From contig NZ_JBHTMU010000005.1 of assembly GCF_042679605.1 (NCBI RefSeq), forward strand, positions 62,001-126,000: DNA of 64,000 nt, written 5' to 3'. Source of the stretch: Litorisediminicola beolgyonensis. Its GTDB lineage: Bacteria > Pseudomonadota > Alphaproteobacteria > Rhodobacterales > Rhodobacteraceae. Positions 34,828 through 43,438 of this stretch are shown in pieces. The stretch's first letter is position 1; each line of letters starts with the position of its first letter. A model generated the notes under the pieces. The model searched no databases and was not told the DNA's origin. It saw only the letters and a program-made list of their open reading frames with translations. The position numbers and the translations under genes are program-made.

Positions 34828-35763
34828 ATGTCGGCAATGGTTGAGATCGACAACGCCATGAAGACCTACGAGGGTGGGTTCGAGGCGCTGAAAGGGGTGA
34901 CTCTGTCGATCCGCGAAGGCGAGATCCTGGCGCTTCTCGGTCCGAACGGGGCGGGCAAGACGACGCTGATTTCCTGCATCTGCGGAATATCGCAGCCGAG
35001 CGGCGGAGCGATCCGCGTGGGCGGACACGACGTGGTCTCGGACTACCGCGAGGCGCGGTCCCTGGTCGGGCTCGTGCCGCAGGAGGTCAATCTCGAGCCC
35101 TTCGAGAAGGTCTGGAACACGGTGCGGTTCTCGCGCGGGCTGTTCGGCAAGCCGCGCGACGACGCGCATATCGAGGCGCTCCTCAAGCGACTGTCGCTCT
35201 GGGACAAGCGCGACAACCAGATCAAGGAGCTCTCCGGTGGCATGAAGCGCCGCGTGCTCATCGCCAAGGCGCTGGCGCATGACCCGCGCGTTCTCTTTCT
35301 TGATGAACCCACGGCGGGCGTCGATGTCGAGCTGCGCCGCGACATGTGGCGGATCGTCGAGGACATGCGCGCCGATGGCGTGACCATCATCCTGACCACC
35401 CATTACATCGAAGAGGCCGAGGCCATCGCCGACCGGATCGGCGTGATCTCGAAGGGCGAGCTGCTGCTCGTCGAGGAAAAATCCGCGCTGATGGCGCGGA
35501 TGGGGCGCAAGGAATTGCGGATCGAGTTGCAGGCGCCGCTGGACGCGATTCCGGAGAGCCTTTCGGATTACGATCTCGCGCTCGCTGACGAGGGCCGCGC
35601 GCTGGTCTACAGCTACGACACCGCCGCGGAGCGGACGGGCATCGCGCGGCTGATCGCGGCGCTGGCCGAGAAGGGGATCGTGCTCAGGGACGTCTCGACG
35701 CGGCAGAGCTCGCTCGAGGAGATTTTCGTGGGACTGGTGCATGACGGGGAGGACGCGGCATGA
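34828..35763 (+). CDS. ABC exporter ATP-binding protein (ABC-2 type)
   Basis: A 311-residue ATPase with Walker A LLGPNGAGKTT, signature LSGGMKRR and Walker B VLFLDEPTAGVD, plus a C-terminal extension (about 235-311) typical of DrrA/YadG-like exporters. GGAGGGAC precedes the ATG at 34828. The gene overlaps the permease gene by ATGA, so they form one transporter. Confidence 0.93.
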   Translation: MSAMVEIDNAMKTYEGGFEALKGVTLSIREGEILALLGPNGAGKTTLISCICGISQPSGGAIRVGGHDVVSDYREARSLVGLVPQEVNLEPFEKVWNTVRFSRGLFGKPRDDAHIEALLKRLSLWDKRDNQIKELSGGMKRRVLIAKALAHDPRVLFLDEPTAGVDVELRRDMWRIVEDMRADGVTIILTTHYIEEAEAIADRIGVISKGELLLVEEKSALMARMGRKELRIELQAPLDAIPESLSDYDLALADEGRALVYSYDTAAERTGIARLIAALAEKGIVLRDVSTRQSSLEEIFVGLVHDGEDAA

Positions 35764-36521
35764 ACTGGACCGCGATCGGCGCAATCTACCGCTTCGAGAT
35801 GGCGCGGTTCTTCCGCACCCTGATGCAGAGTTTTATCTCTCCGGTGATCTCGACCTCGCTCTATTTCGTCGTTTTCGGTGCGGCCATCGGCAGCCGGATC
35901 GACCAGGTCGAAGGGGTGAGCTACGGCGCCTTCATCGTGCCGGGGCTGATCATGCTGTCGGTGATCACGCAGGCGATCTCGAACGCGTCCTTCGGGATCT
36001 ATTTCCCGAAATTCATCGGCACCATGTACGAGCTCCTCTCGGCCCCGATCTCGTTTCTCGAGATCGTCCTCGGGTTCGTGGGCGCGGCGGCGACCAAGGC
36101 GCTCTTCATCGGGGTGGTGATCCTGGGGACGGCGGCGCTTTTCGTCGATGTGACCATCCAGCACCCGGTCGCGATGGTGGCGTTCCTGCTGCTGACCTGC
36201 ACGAGCTTCGCGCTTTTGGGCTTCATTATCGGTATCTGGGCGGGGAATTTCGAACAGCTCCAGCTGGTGCCGCTTCTAGTGGTGACGCCGCTGATCTTCC
36301 TCGGCGGCGCGTTCTACTCGATCTCGATGCTGCCGGAGATCTGGCAGACCGTCGCGCTCTTCAACCCTGTGGTTTACCTGATCTCGGGCTTCCGCTGGTC
36401 GTTCTACGGTCTGGCCGATGTGCCGGTCGGGTTGTCTCTTCTGGCGATCGCGGCGTTCACCGCGCTCTGCCTGGGCGTGATCTGGTGGATCTTCCGCACC
36501 GGCTGGCGCATCCGCGCGTGA
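35760..36521 (+). CDS. ABC-2 type permease (YadH-like)
   Basis: A 253-residue permease with six hydrophobic helices and the ABC-2 pattern (FRTLMQSFISPVISTSLYF, GLIMLSVITQAISNASFG, TPLIFLGGAFYSISMLPE, FNPVVYLISGFRW). It works with the overlapping upstream ATPase to export an unknown substrate, possibly a polysaccharide or lipid. A strong hairpin follows the stop. Confidence 0.93.
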   Translation: MNWTAIGAIYRFEMARFFRTLMQSFISPVISTSLYFVVFGAAIGSRIDQVEGVSYGAFIVPGLIMLSVITQAISNASFGIYFPKFIGTMYELLSAPISFLEIVLGFVGAAATKALFIGVVILGTAALFVDVTIQHPVAMVAFLLLTCTSFALLGFIIGIWAGNFEQLQLVPLLVVTPLIFLGGAFYSISMLPEIWQTVALFNPVVYLISGFRWSFYGLADVPVGLSLLAIAAFTALCLGVIWWIFRTGWRIRA

Positions 36522-36522
36522 T

Positions 36523-36549
36523 CTGAAAGCGACATGGCGTCGCTTTCAG
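36523..36549 (+). terminator. Strong hairpin after ABC permease (terminator-like, no T run)
   Basis: CTGAAAGCGAC and GTCGCTTTCAG form a perfect 11-bp stem with a 5-base loop, starting two bases after the permease stop. There is no T run after it, so termination would need Rho or it serves as an RNA stabiliser. A second small hairpin (CGACGC...GCGTCG) follows at about 36562-36576. Confidence 0.45.
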
Positions 36550-36642
36550 GCCGTCTGAATTCGACGCGCAGCGCGTCGTTCATGGACGCGACCGGATCTC
36601 CTGCGCCGCGATATCCGGGCCCTGTGATCCAAGGAGGGCCCG

Positions 36643-37101
36643 ATGCAGGACGTCATGGAAGGAATGGCTGCCGAACTGGCGCCGATGATGAACGCGACCG
36701 CTCTGATGCGGGCCCTGCCGGTCGTTGCCAATGCCGACCACGCGCCTCTCGAAGGCGGCGAGGATCCGGCCTTTGGAACGGTGCGCTGGCGGACGCTCTT
36801 CTCGTCGGACCGCACCGAGACGCAGGGCATGGTTCTGGGCGTCGCCGAGTTCGGCCCCGAGGGCACGCTGAAGCCGCACCGCCACGAGCCTGCCGAGTTC
36901 TATTTCGGACTGACCGGGTTTGGCACAGTGACAATCGACGGTGTCGCGCATGAGCTGGCGCCGGGCGTCGCGCTCTTCATCCCGTCGGATGCCGAGCACG
37001 GCACGGTCGCGGGTCCCGACGGTCTGCGCTTCCTCTACGGTTTCCCGAAGGACCGGTTCTCGGATGTCGAGTACCGCTTCACCGCAGAAGCGGCGGTCTG
37101 A
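36643..37101 (+). CDS. Cupin-fold protein
   Basis: 152 residues with the two cupin motifs: HRHEPAEFYFGLTGFGTVTI (metal ligands His/His/Glu) and FIPSDAEHGTVAG. An AAGGAGGG lies 5 bp before the ATG. Cupins of this size are usually metal-dependent lyases, isomerases or dioxygenases; no specific activity is assigned. It stands alone between the ABC exporter and yifB. Confidence 0.85.
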   Translation: MQDVMEGMAAELAPMMNATALMRALPVVANADHAPLEGGEDPAFGTVRWRTLFSSDRTETQGMVLGVAEFGPEGTLKPHRHEPAEFYFGLTGFGTVTIDGVAHELAPGVALFIPSDAEHGTVAGPDGLRFLYGFPKDRFSDVEYRFTAEAAV

Positions 37102-37142
37102 AGCGCGGGCCGCGCTCTCCGCACTCCTGAGAGCTTAAACCG

Positions 37143-38657
37143 TCAATCCTCGCGCGCCCCGACGATGCGGAAGGACAGGGCTTCGGCGACATGGGCGCGC
37201 CGGAGCGTGTCTTCGCCGTCGAGATCGGCAATCGTTCGCGCGACGCGCAAGACGCGGTGATAGCCCCGCGCCGACAGCCCCAGCCGGTCCGCCGCGCGCA
37301 GGAGCAGCGCTTTGCCCTCCGTGTCCGGCTCGGCGATCTCGTCGAGAAGCGTGCCGCTTGCGTCGGCATTGGTGCGGCATCCCGGATGGTCTGCGAAGCG
37401 CGCCGTCTGCCGGTCGCGAGCATCGGCCACCCGCGCGGCGACCACTGCCGAGCTGTCGCCCTCGGGCGGTCGCTCGAGATCGAACATCGACACCGGGGGC
37501 ACTTCGATCCTGAGATCGAACCGGTCCATCAGCGGGCCGGAGAGGCGTGCCATGTACTCCTCGCCGCAATTCGGCGCGCGGGAACAGGCGCGCTCGGGAT
37601 CGCAAAGGTGGCCGCAGCGACAGGGGTTCGCCGCAGCGGCCAGGAGAAAGCGGCACGGGTAGCGCACATGCGCGTTGGCGCGCGCCACCATGACCTCGCC
37701 GGTCTCGATGGGTTGGCGCAGCGTCTCGAGCACCTGGCGCGGAAACTCGGGCAACTCGTCGAGGAACAGGACGCCATTATGCGCGAGGCTGATCTCACCC
37801 GGTCCGGCCCGCCGCCCGCCGCCGATGATCGCGGCCTGGCTTGCGGTGTGATGCGGCTCGCGGAACGGTCTCTGTCGCGAGATGCCGCCCGCGTCGATCA
37901 GACCGGCGATGGAGTGGATCATCGAGGTCTCGAGCGCCTCGGCAGGCGAGAGCGGCGGCAGGATGCCGGGCAGGCGCGCCGCGAGCATCGATTTGCCCGA
38001 GCCGGGAGGTCCGACGAAAAGAAGGTGGTGACGGCCTGCCGCGGCAATCTCCAAGGCGCGTTTGGCACGTTCCTGTCCGCGCACCTCGGCGATGTCGCGG
38101 GAGAGATCGCCGGCGTCCACCGTCCCGGGCTCGGATGCGGCGATCGGAGCCTGTCCGGTCAGGTGTTGCACCAATTCGAGTAGCGAGCGGGCGCCGATGA
38201 CCGTGCAGGCCGCGACCCAGGCGGCCTCTGCCCCCGACGCGGCGGGACAGAGAAGCGAGCGCCCGTCCTCCGCCGCCGTCATCGCGGCGGGCAGGGCGCC
38301 CTGCACGGGCATCAGCCGTCCGTCGAGCGCCAGTTCGCCAAGCGCCACGGCCCCATCCACCGCGTCGCGGGGCAGGATGTCGAGGGCCGCGAGCAGGCCG
38401 AGCGCGATGGGCAGGTCGAAATGCGCGCCCTCCTTGGGAAGGTCGGCGGGCGCGAGGTTGATGGTGATCTTCTTCGAGGGCAGGGCGATGGTCATCGCGG
38501 CAAGTGCTGCGCGGATGCGGTCGCGCGCCTCTGATACTGCCTTGTCCGGCAGGCCGACGATCGAAAAGGCGGGCATGCCCGGAGTGACCGCGCATTGCAC
38601 TTCGACCGGCCGCGCCTCGACGCCGAGGAACGCGACCGTATGGGCTTGCGACACCAT
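37143..38657 (-). CDS. comM: YifB/ComM-family Mg-chelatase-like AAA+ ATPase
   Basis: 504 residues. An N-terminal Lon-like (ChlI) domain begins VAFLGVEARPVEVQCAV; the AAA+ domain has Walker A VGPPGSGKSMLA and Walker B VLFLDELPEF; a cysteine-rich loop CRCGHLCDPERACS is family-specific; a C-terminal helical domain follows. ComM is a hexameric helicase that promotes branch migration during natural transformation. It lies 53 bp downstream of the GST gene on the same strand. Confidence 0.94.
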   Translation of the reverse strand: MVSQAHTVAFLGVEARPVEVQCAVTPGMPAFSIVGLPDKAVSEARDRIRAALAAMTIALPSKKITINLAPADLPKEGAHFDLPIALGLLAALDILPRDAVDGAVALGELALDGRLMPVQGALPAAMTAAEDGRSLLCPAASGAEAAWVAACTVIGARSLLELVQHLTGQAPIAASEPGTVDAGDLSRDIAEVRGQERAKRALEIAAAGRHHLLFVGPPGSGKSMLAARLPGILPPLSPAEALETSMIHSIAGLIDAGGISRQRPFREPHHTASQAAIIGGGRRAGPGEISLAHNGVLFLDELPEFPRQVLETLRQPIETGEVMVARANAHVRYPCRFLLAAAANPCRCGHLCDPERACSRAPNCGEEYMARLSGPLMDRFDLRIEVPPVSMFDLERPPEGDSSAVVAARVADARDRQTARFADHPGCRTNADASGTLLDEIAEPDTEGKALLLRAADRLGLSARGYHRVLRVARTIADLDGEDTLRRAHVAEALSFRIVGARED

Positions 38658-38710
38658 GACCCCTCCGAACCGACCCCGCCGACTGTGCGCCGGACAGGGT
38701 TAGCAGGGGG

Positions 38711-39406
38711 TTAATCGCCGCTCGGGCCGGGCCAGGCGACCTGCGGGAAGTCCTTGGCGTACCAGGGCAGATCGGCGCCCTCGGCGAGGCCCATCGCGCG
38801 CCATTTGACGAAGGATGGGTCCGAGAGATGCGCGTCGACATAGGCCTGCGCCGTCTCGCTGACCGGCAGACCGTAGCCCGCGGTCCGGGCCGCGACCGGC
38901 GCGTAGAACGCATCGGCGATGGAATAGTCGCCGCAGAGCCAGGGGCCGTCTACGCCGAACCGTCCGCGCGCGAAGCTCCAGATCGTCTCGAGCCGGGCAA
39001 GATCGGCGGCCAGCGCGTCGGAGACCGGGACATCGCGATAGGCGACGCGCAGGTTCATCGGGCAGTCGGAGCGGAGCGTCGTGAACCCCGAATGCATCTC
39101 CGCCGACAGGCTGCGCGCCACGGCGCGGGCCGCGGGATCTGCGGGCCAGTAGCCCCGATCCGGGAACCGGGAGGCCAGCTCCTCGGCGATGGCGAGGCTG
39201 TCCCAGATGACCGTGCCCTCGGGCGTGACCCAGGTCGGAACGGTCCTGGCGGGTGGCAGGTCGGCGAGCCGCGCCCCGACCGAGGCGTCCTCGAAGAAAT
39301 CGATCATCCGGGTCGAGACGTCGATGCCCCAACGATCGAACAGCAGCCAACCGCGCAGCGACCAGCTCGAATAACTGTAGTCGCCCAGAACGAGAATGTT
39401 TTGCAT
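38711..39406 (-). CDS. Glutathione S-transferase-like protein
   Basis: 231 residues. An N-terminal thioredoxin-like domain (ILVLGDYSYSSWSLRGWLL, with SYSSWS typical of the MaiA/GST family) is followed by a helical C-terminal domain (about 95-215). Probably a maleylacetoacetate isomerase-like or detoxifying GST. The start ATG at 39404-39406 was preferred to one 27 codons upstream that has no conserved sequence. Confidence 0.88.
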   Translation of the reverse strand: MQNILVLGDYSYSSWSLRGWLLFDRWGIDVSTRMIDFFEDASVGARLADLPPARTVPTWVTPEGTVIWDSLAIAEELASRFPDRGYWPADPAARAVARSLSAEMHSGFTTLRSDCPMNLRVAYRDVPVSDALAADLARLETIWSFARGRFGVDGPWLCGDYSIADAFYAPVAARTAGYGLPVSETAQAYVDAHLSDPSFVKWRAMGLAEGADLPWYAKDFPQVAWPGPSGD

Positions 39407-39635
39407 GACATGATCTCCGATACCGCGACCACCGTTAAGCCCTTCCAGCGCCCCGGCAAAACGACAATTCCTGATGAACTTCATCACGCTGCGTTAAGTC
39501 TCTGCCAACGCTTGTCGAGTGCGGGGCGGAAATTTTTTTGAAACCATTTCCCGTTCGGCGCGTTCACGCCGAGTAAAGCCCGCACAGCCGGGCGTCCGAA
39601 ATAAGGACACAGCAAAGTTCACTTGGGGAGTGAAG

Positions 39636-40514
39636 ATGGCACTGGACGCATTCAACGATCAGACCCTGTCACGCCGTGCAATGAAGGCGGAACTGCTCGA
39701 CGCCGAAACCGAACTCAAACTTGCCTACGCGTGGCGCGACGACCGCTGCGAAGCCTCGCTCCACCGACTGATCACCGCCTATATGCGTCTCGCCATCTCC
39801 ATGGCGTCCAAGTTCAAACGCTACGGCGCTCCGATGAACGACCTGATCCAGGAGGCCGGTCTCGGTCTCATGAAGGCGGCCGACAAGTTCGACCCCGACC
39901 GCGGTGTCCGTTTCTCGACCTACGCCGTCTGGTGGATCAAGGCCTCGATCCAGGACTACGTGATGCGGAACTGGTCGATGGTCAGGACCGGGTCGACCTC
40001 GTCGCAGAAATCGCTCTTCTTCAACATGCGGCGCGTTCAGGCGCGACTCGAGCGCGAGGCGGCGGCTTCGGGTGAGCTTCTGGACCGGCACCAGCTGCGC
40101 CAGATGATCTCGACCGAGATTGGCGTTCCTCTGCACGATGTCGAGATGATGGAAGGGCGTCTGTCCGGCTCCGACTATTCGCTGAACGCCACCCAGTCGG
40201 TCGATGACGAGGGCCGCGAGTGGATCGACGCGCTCGAGGATGACAGCGCCCAGGCGGCGGAGCTCGTCGAGGAAAGCCACGACACCGAACGTCTGCGCGA
40301 GTGGCTCGTCGTCGCGATGGGTCAGCTTAATGACCGCGAGCGGTTCATCGTGCGCGAGCGCAAGCTGCGCGACGATGCCCGGACGCTCGAGAGCCTCGGC
40401 AACGAGCTTGGGTTGTCGAAAGAGCGGGTGCGTCAGCTCGAAGCGGCAGCCTTCGCCAAGATGCGGAAGACCCTGGAATCGCAGTCGCGCGAGGTGCGCG
40501 CATTCCTCGTGTGA
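39636..40514 (+). CDS. rpoH2: RNA polymerase heat-shock/oxidative-stress sigma factor RpoH2-like
   Basis: A 292-residue sigma-32-family factor. Region 2 is visible (DLIQEAGLGLMKAADKFDP, FSTYAVWWIKASIQDYVMRN) and region 4 ends with LSKERVRQLEAAAFAKMR. The sequence departs from the canonical RpoH box, as in the RpoHII group of Rhodobacteraceae, which responds to singlet oxygen and heat together with RpoE. Its stop overlaps the ChaN start (GTGA). A 229-bp upstream gap to the divergent GST gene contains an AT-rich stretch (39531-39550) but no clear ECF promoter. Confidence 0.92.
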   Translation: MALDAFNDQTLSRRAMKAELLDAETELKLAYAWRDDRCEASLHRLITAYMRLAISMASKFKRYGAPMNDLIQEAGLGLMKAADKFDPDRGVRFSTYAVWWIKASIQDYVMRNWSMVRTGSTSSQKSLFFNMRRVQARLEREAAASGELLDRHQLRQMISTEIGVPLHDVEMMEGRLSGSDYSLNATQSVDDEGREWIDALEDDSAQAAELVEESHDTERLREWLVVAMGQLNDRERFIVRERKLRDDARTLESLGNELGLSKERVRQLEAAAFAKMRKTLESQSREVRAFLV

Positions 40515-41293
40515 GACTGTCTCTCGCCGCCATGTTCATCGCCTCCGCGGCTTTTGCCGACGGGGGCGTTTTTGCGGGGAGGGACGTCATTTTCCTCGGC
40601 GAGCAGCACGACAATCCGGCGCATCACGCGCGGCAGGCCGACCTGGTCGCCGAGATCGCGCCTCGGGCGCTGGTCTTCGAGATGCTGACCGAAGAGCAGG
40701 CCGGACGCGTGACACCAGAGCTGGTCGGCGACGAGGCTGGCTTGGAAGCCACGCTTGGCTGGAACGACAGCGGCTGGCCCGATTTCGCGATGTATTATCC
40801 GATCTTTGCCGCCGCTCCGGATGCGCAAGTCTTCGGCGCCGCCGTACCCCGCGAGGCGGCCCGTTCGGCGATGGAGACCGGCGGCGCGGCGGCGTTCGCC
40901 GGGGATGCGACGCGCTTCGGGTTGACTGAGGCGCTGTTGCCCGAAGACCAGGAGCGGCGCGAGGACCTGCAGCGCGCGGCGCATTGCGACGCCCTTCCCG
41001 AAGAGCTCTTGCCCAGCATGGTCGAGATCCAGCGCCTGCGGGACGCCGAGCTTGCGCGGGTCGCCCTTGCGGCGTTGGAGGCATCGGGCGGGCCGGTGGT
41101 CGTCATCACCGGAAACGGTCATGCGCGGCTCGACTGGGGCGCTCCGGCGGTTCTGAAACGCGCGGCGCCCGAGGTTTCGGTCGCGAGTTTCGGGCAGGGC
41201 GAGACCGGATCGGGCGACCCCGATGGCGGGTTCGATCTGGTCGAGATCGCCCCGGATGTCGACCGTGGCGATCCCTGCGAGGCGTTCCGCTGA
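40511..41293 (+). CDS. ChaN-family periplasmic protein
   Basis: 260 residues. A short signal peptide (cleavage after AFA, before DGGVF) without lipobox cysteine leads to a ChaN/DUF399 domain with VIFLGEQHDNPAHHARQ and ITGNGHARLDWG. ChaN proteins bind heme and are linked to iron handling. The GTG start at 40511 overlaps the rpoH2 stop, suggesting joint stress regulation. Confidence 0.88.
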   Translation: MRLSLAAMFIASAAFADGGVFAGRDVIFLGEQHDNPAHHARQADLVAEIAPRALVFEMLTEEQAGRVTPELVGDEAGLEATLGWNDSGWPDFAMYYPIFAAAPDAQVFGAAVPREAARSAMETGGAAAFAGDATRFGLTEALLPEDQERREDLQRAAHCDALPEELLPSMVEIQRLRDAELARVALAALEASGGPVVVITGNGHARLDWGAPAVLKRAAPEVSVASFGQGETGSGDPDGGFDLVEIAPDVDRGDPCEAFR

Positions 41294-41359
41294 CCGCGCG
41301 CCACCGGCAGGCCGGGAATGCGCCAAGCTTCTGTCGCTTTCTCCGGTCAGACCGGTGTC

Positions 41360-41833
41360 ATGCATCGCTCCGACCCGATCCTCCGGCTGCGCCAGTTCCG
41401 CGGTTTTCCCCTTGTCCTGGCATGTCTTGCGGCCATCGCCGCCGCGGGGCTGATCCGCTACGACATGATCACCCATGTCGAGCACAGCGTCGGCCGGGTG
41501 GAAGACGTGCTGCAGCTGCCCGGCGGTTCCATGGCCGAGCGTCTGGTGGTGGTGTCCTGGGGTCAGAGCATGCGGCGGGCCTTGCCGACCGGCGATCCGC
41601 TTCTGCATCTGCGAACGGGCGACCGCGTCTGCATCGCGTCGCGCCGCTACCTGCTCAGACGCTGGACCCGCCACGCGATCGTGTTGCCGGGCTTCTGCCG
41701 CGATCTCCGGGAGGCGCTTGCCCGTCGACCGCTCCCGTCCTACGACTTGCAGACCGGAACCGGACGGGACGGCATTCATGCTGGCTGGCAAACGCATACT
41801 TCTGATCATCGCGGCGGGGATCGCGGCTTATAA
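41360..41833 (+). CDS. Unrecognised one-helix membrane protein
   Basis: 157 residues. A basic start (MHRSDPILRLRQFRGF) is followed by one hydrophobic helix (about 16-32), then a compact domain with SMAERLVVVSWGQSMRR and a basic middle. Codon third positions are strongly G/C, like neighbouring genes. The frame overlaps the coaBC start by 56 bp; the region would otherwise be a 484-bp gap. No family recognised. An upstream ATG at 41318 is an alternative start. Confidence 0.6.
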   Translation: MHRSDPILRLRQFRGFPLVLACLAAIAAAGLIRYDMITHVEHSVGRVEDVLQLPGGSMAERLVVVSWGQSMRRALPTGDPLLHLRTGDRVCIASRRYLLRRWTRHAIVLPGFCRDLREALARRPLPSYDLQTGTGRDGIHAGWQTHTSDHRGGDRGL

Positions 41834-42977
41834 GAGCCTCGACCTGATCCGGCGGCTGCGCGAACGTGGCGTGTCGGTGACGCCCGTGCTGACCCGCGCG
41901 GCCGAAGAATTCGTCACGCCGCTTTCGGTCTCGGCACTGGCGGGAGAAGAGGCGCATCGCGATCTCTTCGACCTGACCAAGGAAGCCGAGATGGGTCACA
42001 TCCAGCTCTCGCGTGTCGCCGATCTCGTGGTCGTCGCCCCGGCGACCGCCGACCTCATGGCCAAGATGGCGGGCGGGCAGGCGGACGACCTGGCCTCGAC
42101 GCTTCTCATGGCGACCGACACGCCGGTCCTGATCGCCCCGGCGATGAACGTGCGGATGTGGGAGCATCCCGCGACCCAGCGCAATCTCGCCACCTTGCAG
42201 GGAGATGGTGTCGCGGTCGTCGGCCCGAACTCGGGTGACATGGCCTGCGGCGAACATGGGCCCGGGCGCATGGCCGAGCCTTTGGAGATCGTCGCGGCCA
42301 TCGAGGCGCGGCTTGCCAGCGGACCTCTCGCGGGGCGGCGCATCGTCGTGACCTCGGGGCCGACGCACGAGCCCATCGACCCGGTGCGCTACATCGCCAA
42401 CCGGTCCTCGGGCGCGCAGGGCACGGCCATCGCACGCGCGCTGGTCGCGCTGGGCGCGGAGGTCGTGTTCGTGACCGGCCCCGCCGAGGTGCCGCCGCCC
42501 GAAGGCGTGACGCTCGTGAAGGTTCAAACGGCGCGCCAGATGCATGACGCGGTCATGGCGGCCTTGCCCGCCGATGCCGGGGTCTTCGCCGCCGCGGTCG
42601 CCGACTGGCGCGTTGCGAAAGAGGCGACCTCCAAGATGAAGAAGACCGCGGGCGGCCTTCCGGTGCTCGAGTTCGCCGAGAACCCCGACATCCTGAAAGC
42701 CGTCGCTGGTCTGGAAGATTCACGGCCCGCGCTTGTCATCGGCTTCGCGGCGGAGACCGACGATGTGATCCGCCACGCCACCGAGAAGCGCGCGCGGAAG
42801 GGCTGCGACTGGATCCTCGCCAACGATGTCTCGGCGGGCACCGGGATCATGGGCGGCACCGAGAATGCGATCGTGCTGATCTCGGACGCGGGCGCCGAGG
42901 AATGGCCGCGGATGACCAAGACCGAGGTCGCCTCGCGGCTCGCGCGCCGCATCGCCGAGGCGCTGGAGGCCGGGTGA
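41778..42977 (+). CDS. coaBC: Bifunctional phosphopantothenoylcysteine decarboxylase/synthetase
   Basis: 399 residues. The CoaC half (1-190) has the catalytic His in EMGHIQLSRVAD, the PAMNVRMWEHPA motif and the flexible-flap cysteine in DMACGEHGPGRM. The CoaB half begins VVTSGPTHEPIDPVRYIANRSSG and has the conserved lysine in KMKKT. It makes 4'-phosphopantetheine for coenzyme A. The ATG at 41778 was set by MLAGKRILLIIAAGIAAYK. Its stop overlaps the dut GTG start. Confidence 0.96.
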   Translation: MLAGKRILLIIAAGIAAYKSLDLIRRLRERGVSVTPVLTRAAEEFVTPLSVSALAGEEAHRDLFDLTKEAEMGHIQLSRVADLVVVAPATADLMAKMAGGQADDLASTLLMATDTPVLIAPAMNVRMWEHPATQRNLATLQGDGVAVVGPNSGDMACGEHGPGRMAEPLEIVAAIEARLASGPLAGRRIVVTSGPTHEPIDPVRYIANRSSGAQGTAIARALVALGAEVVFVTGPAEVPPPEGVTLVKVQTARQMHDAVMAALPADAGVFAAAVADWRVAKEATSKMKKTAGGLPVLEFAENPDILKAVAGLEDSRPALVIGFAAETDDVIRHATEKRARKGCDWILANDVSAGTGIMGGTENAIVLISDAGAEEWPRMTKTEVASRLARRIAEALEAG

Positions 42978-43438
42978 CGGGCGTGGTCGAGGTTTTCTTC
43001 GCCTGGACGGACGAGGCCGACCAGTCTCTGGGCCTGCCGGTCTACGCGACCTCCGGCGCGGCGGGGGCGGACCTGCGCGCCAACCTTGCCGACAGGGGCG
43101 AGGTGACGCTTTTGCCGGGGGCGCGCGCGCTGATGCCGACCGGTCTCAGGATCGCCATCCCTCCGGGCTTCGAGGCGCAGGTGCGGCCGCGCTCGGGGCT
43201 TGCGCTGAAACACGGGCTCACGCTTCCCAACGCGCCCGGCACCATCGACAGCGACTATCGCGGCCCCTTGGGCGTGATCGTGATGAACGCGGGGCAGGAG
43301 CCGGTGACGCTCCGCCACGGAAACCGGATCGCGCAGCTCGTGATCGCGCCGGTCGTGCAAGCGCGGTTCACCATTGCCGAGACGCTGGATGACACCACGC
43401 GCGGCGCGGGCGGGTTCGGCTCGACGGGGCGCGGCTGA
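42974..43438 (+). CDS. dut: dUTP diphosphatase
   Basis: A 154-residue trimeric dUTPase with motifs LPVYATSGAAGADLRA, VRPRSGLALK, NAPGTIDSDYRGPLG and C-terminal GAGGFGSTGRG (motif 5). It hydrolyses dUTP to dUMP and keeps uracil out of DNA. GTG at 42974 overlaps the coaBC stop; another GTG three codons later is possible. The next gene starts in its stop codon. coaBC-dut is a classical pairing. Confidence 0.96.
   Translation: MTGVVEVFFAWTDEADQSLGLPVYATSGAAGADLRANLADRGEVTLLPGARALMPTGLRIAIPPGFEAQVRPRSGLALKHGLTLPNAPGTIDSDYRGPLGVIVMNAGQEPVTLRHGNRIAQLVIAPVVQARFTIAETLDDTTRGAGGFGSTGRG

Noticed and set aside
39528..39555. GGAAA...CGTT before rpoH2, resembling an ECF (EcfG-type) promoter
   Set aside because: The spacer is 19 bp, two or three longer than the usual GGAAC-N16/17-CGTT, and the last base of the -35 is wrong. 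No RpoE-type motif was found either.
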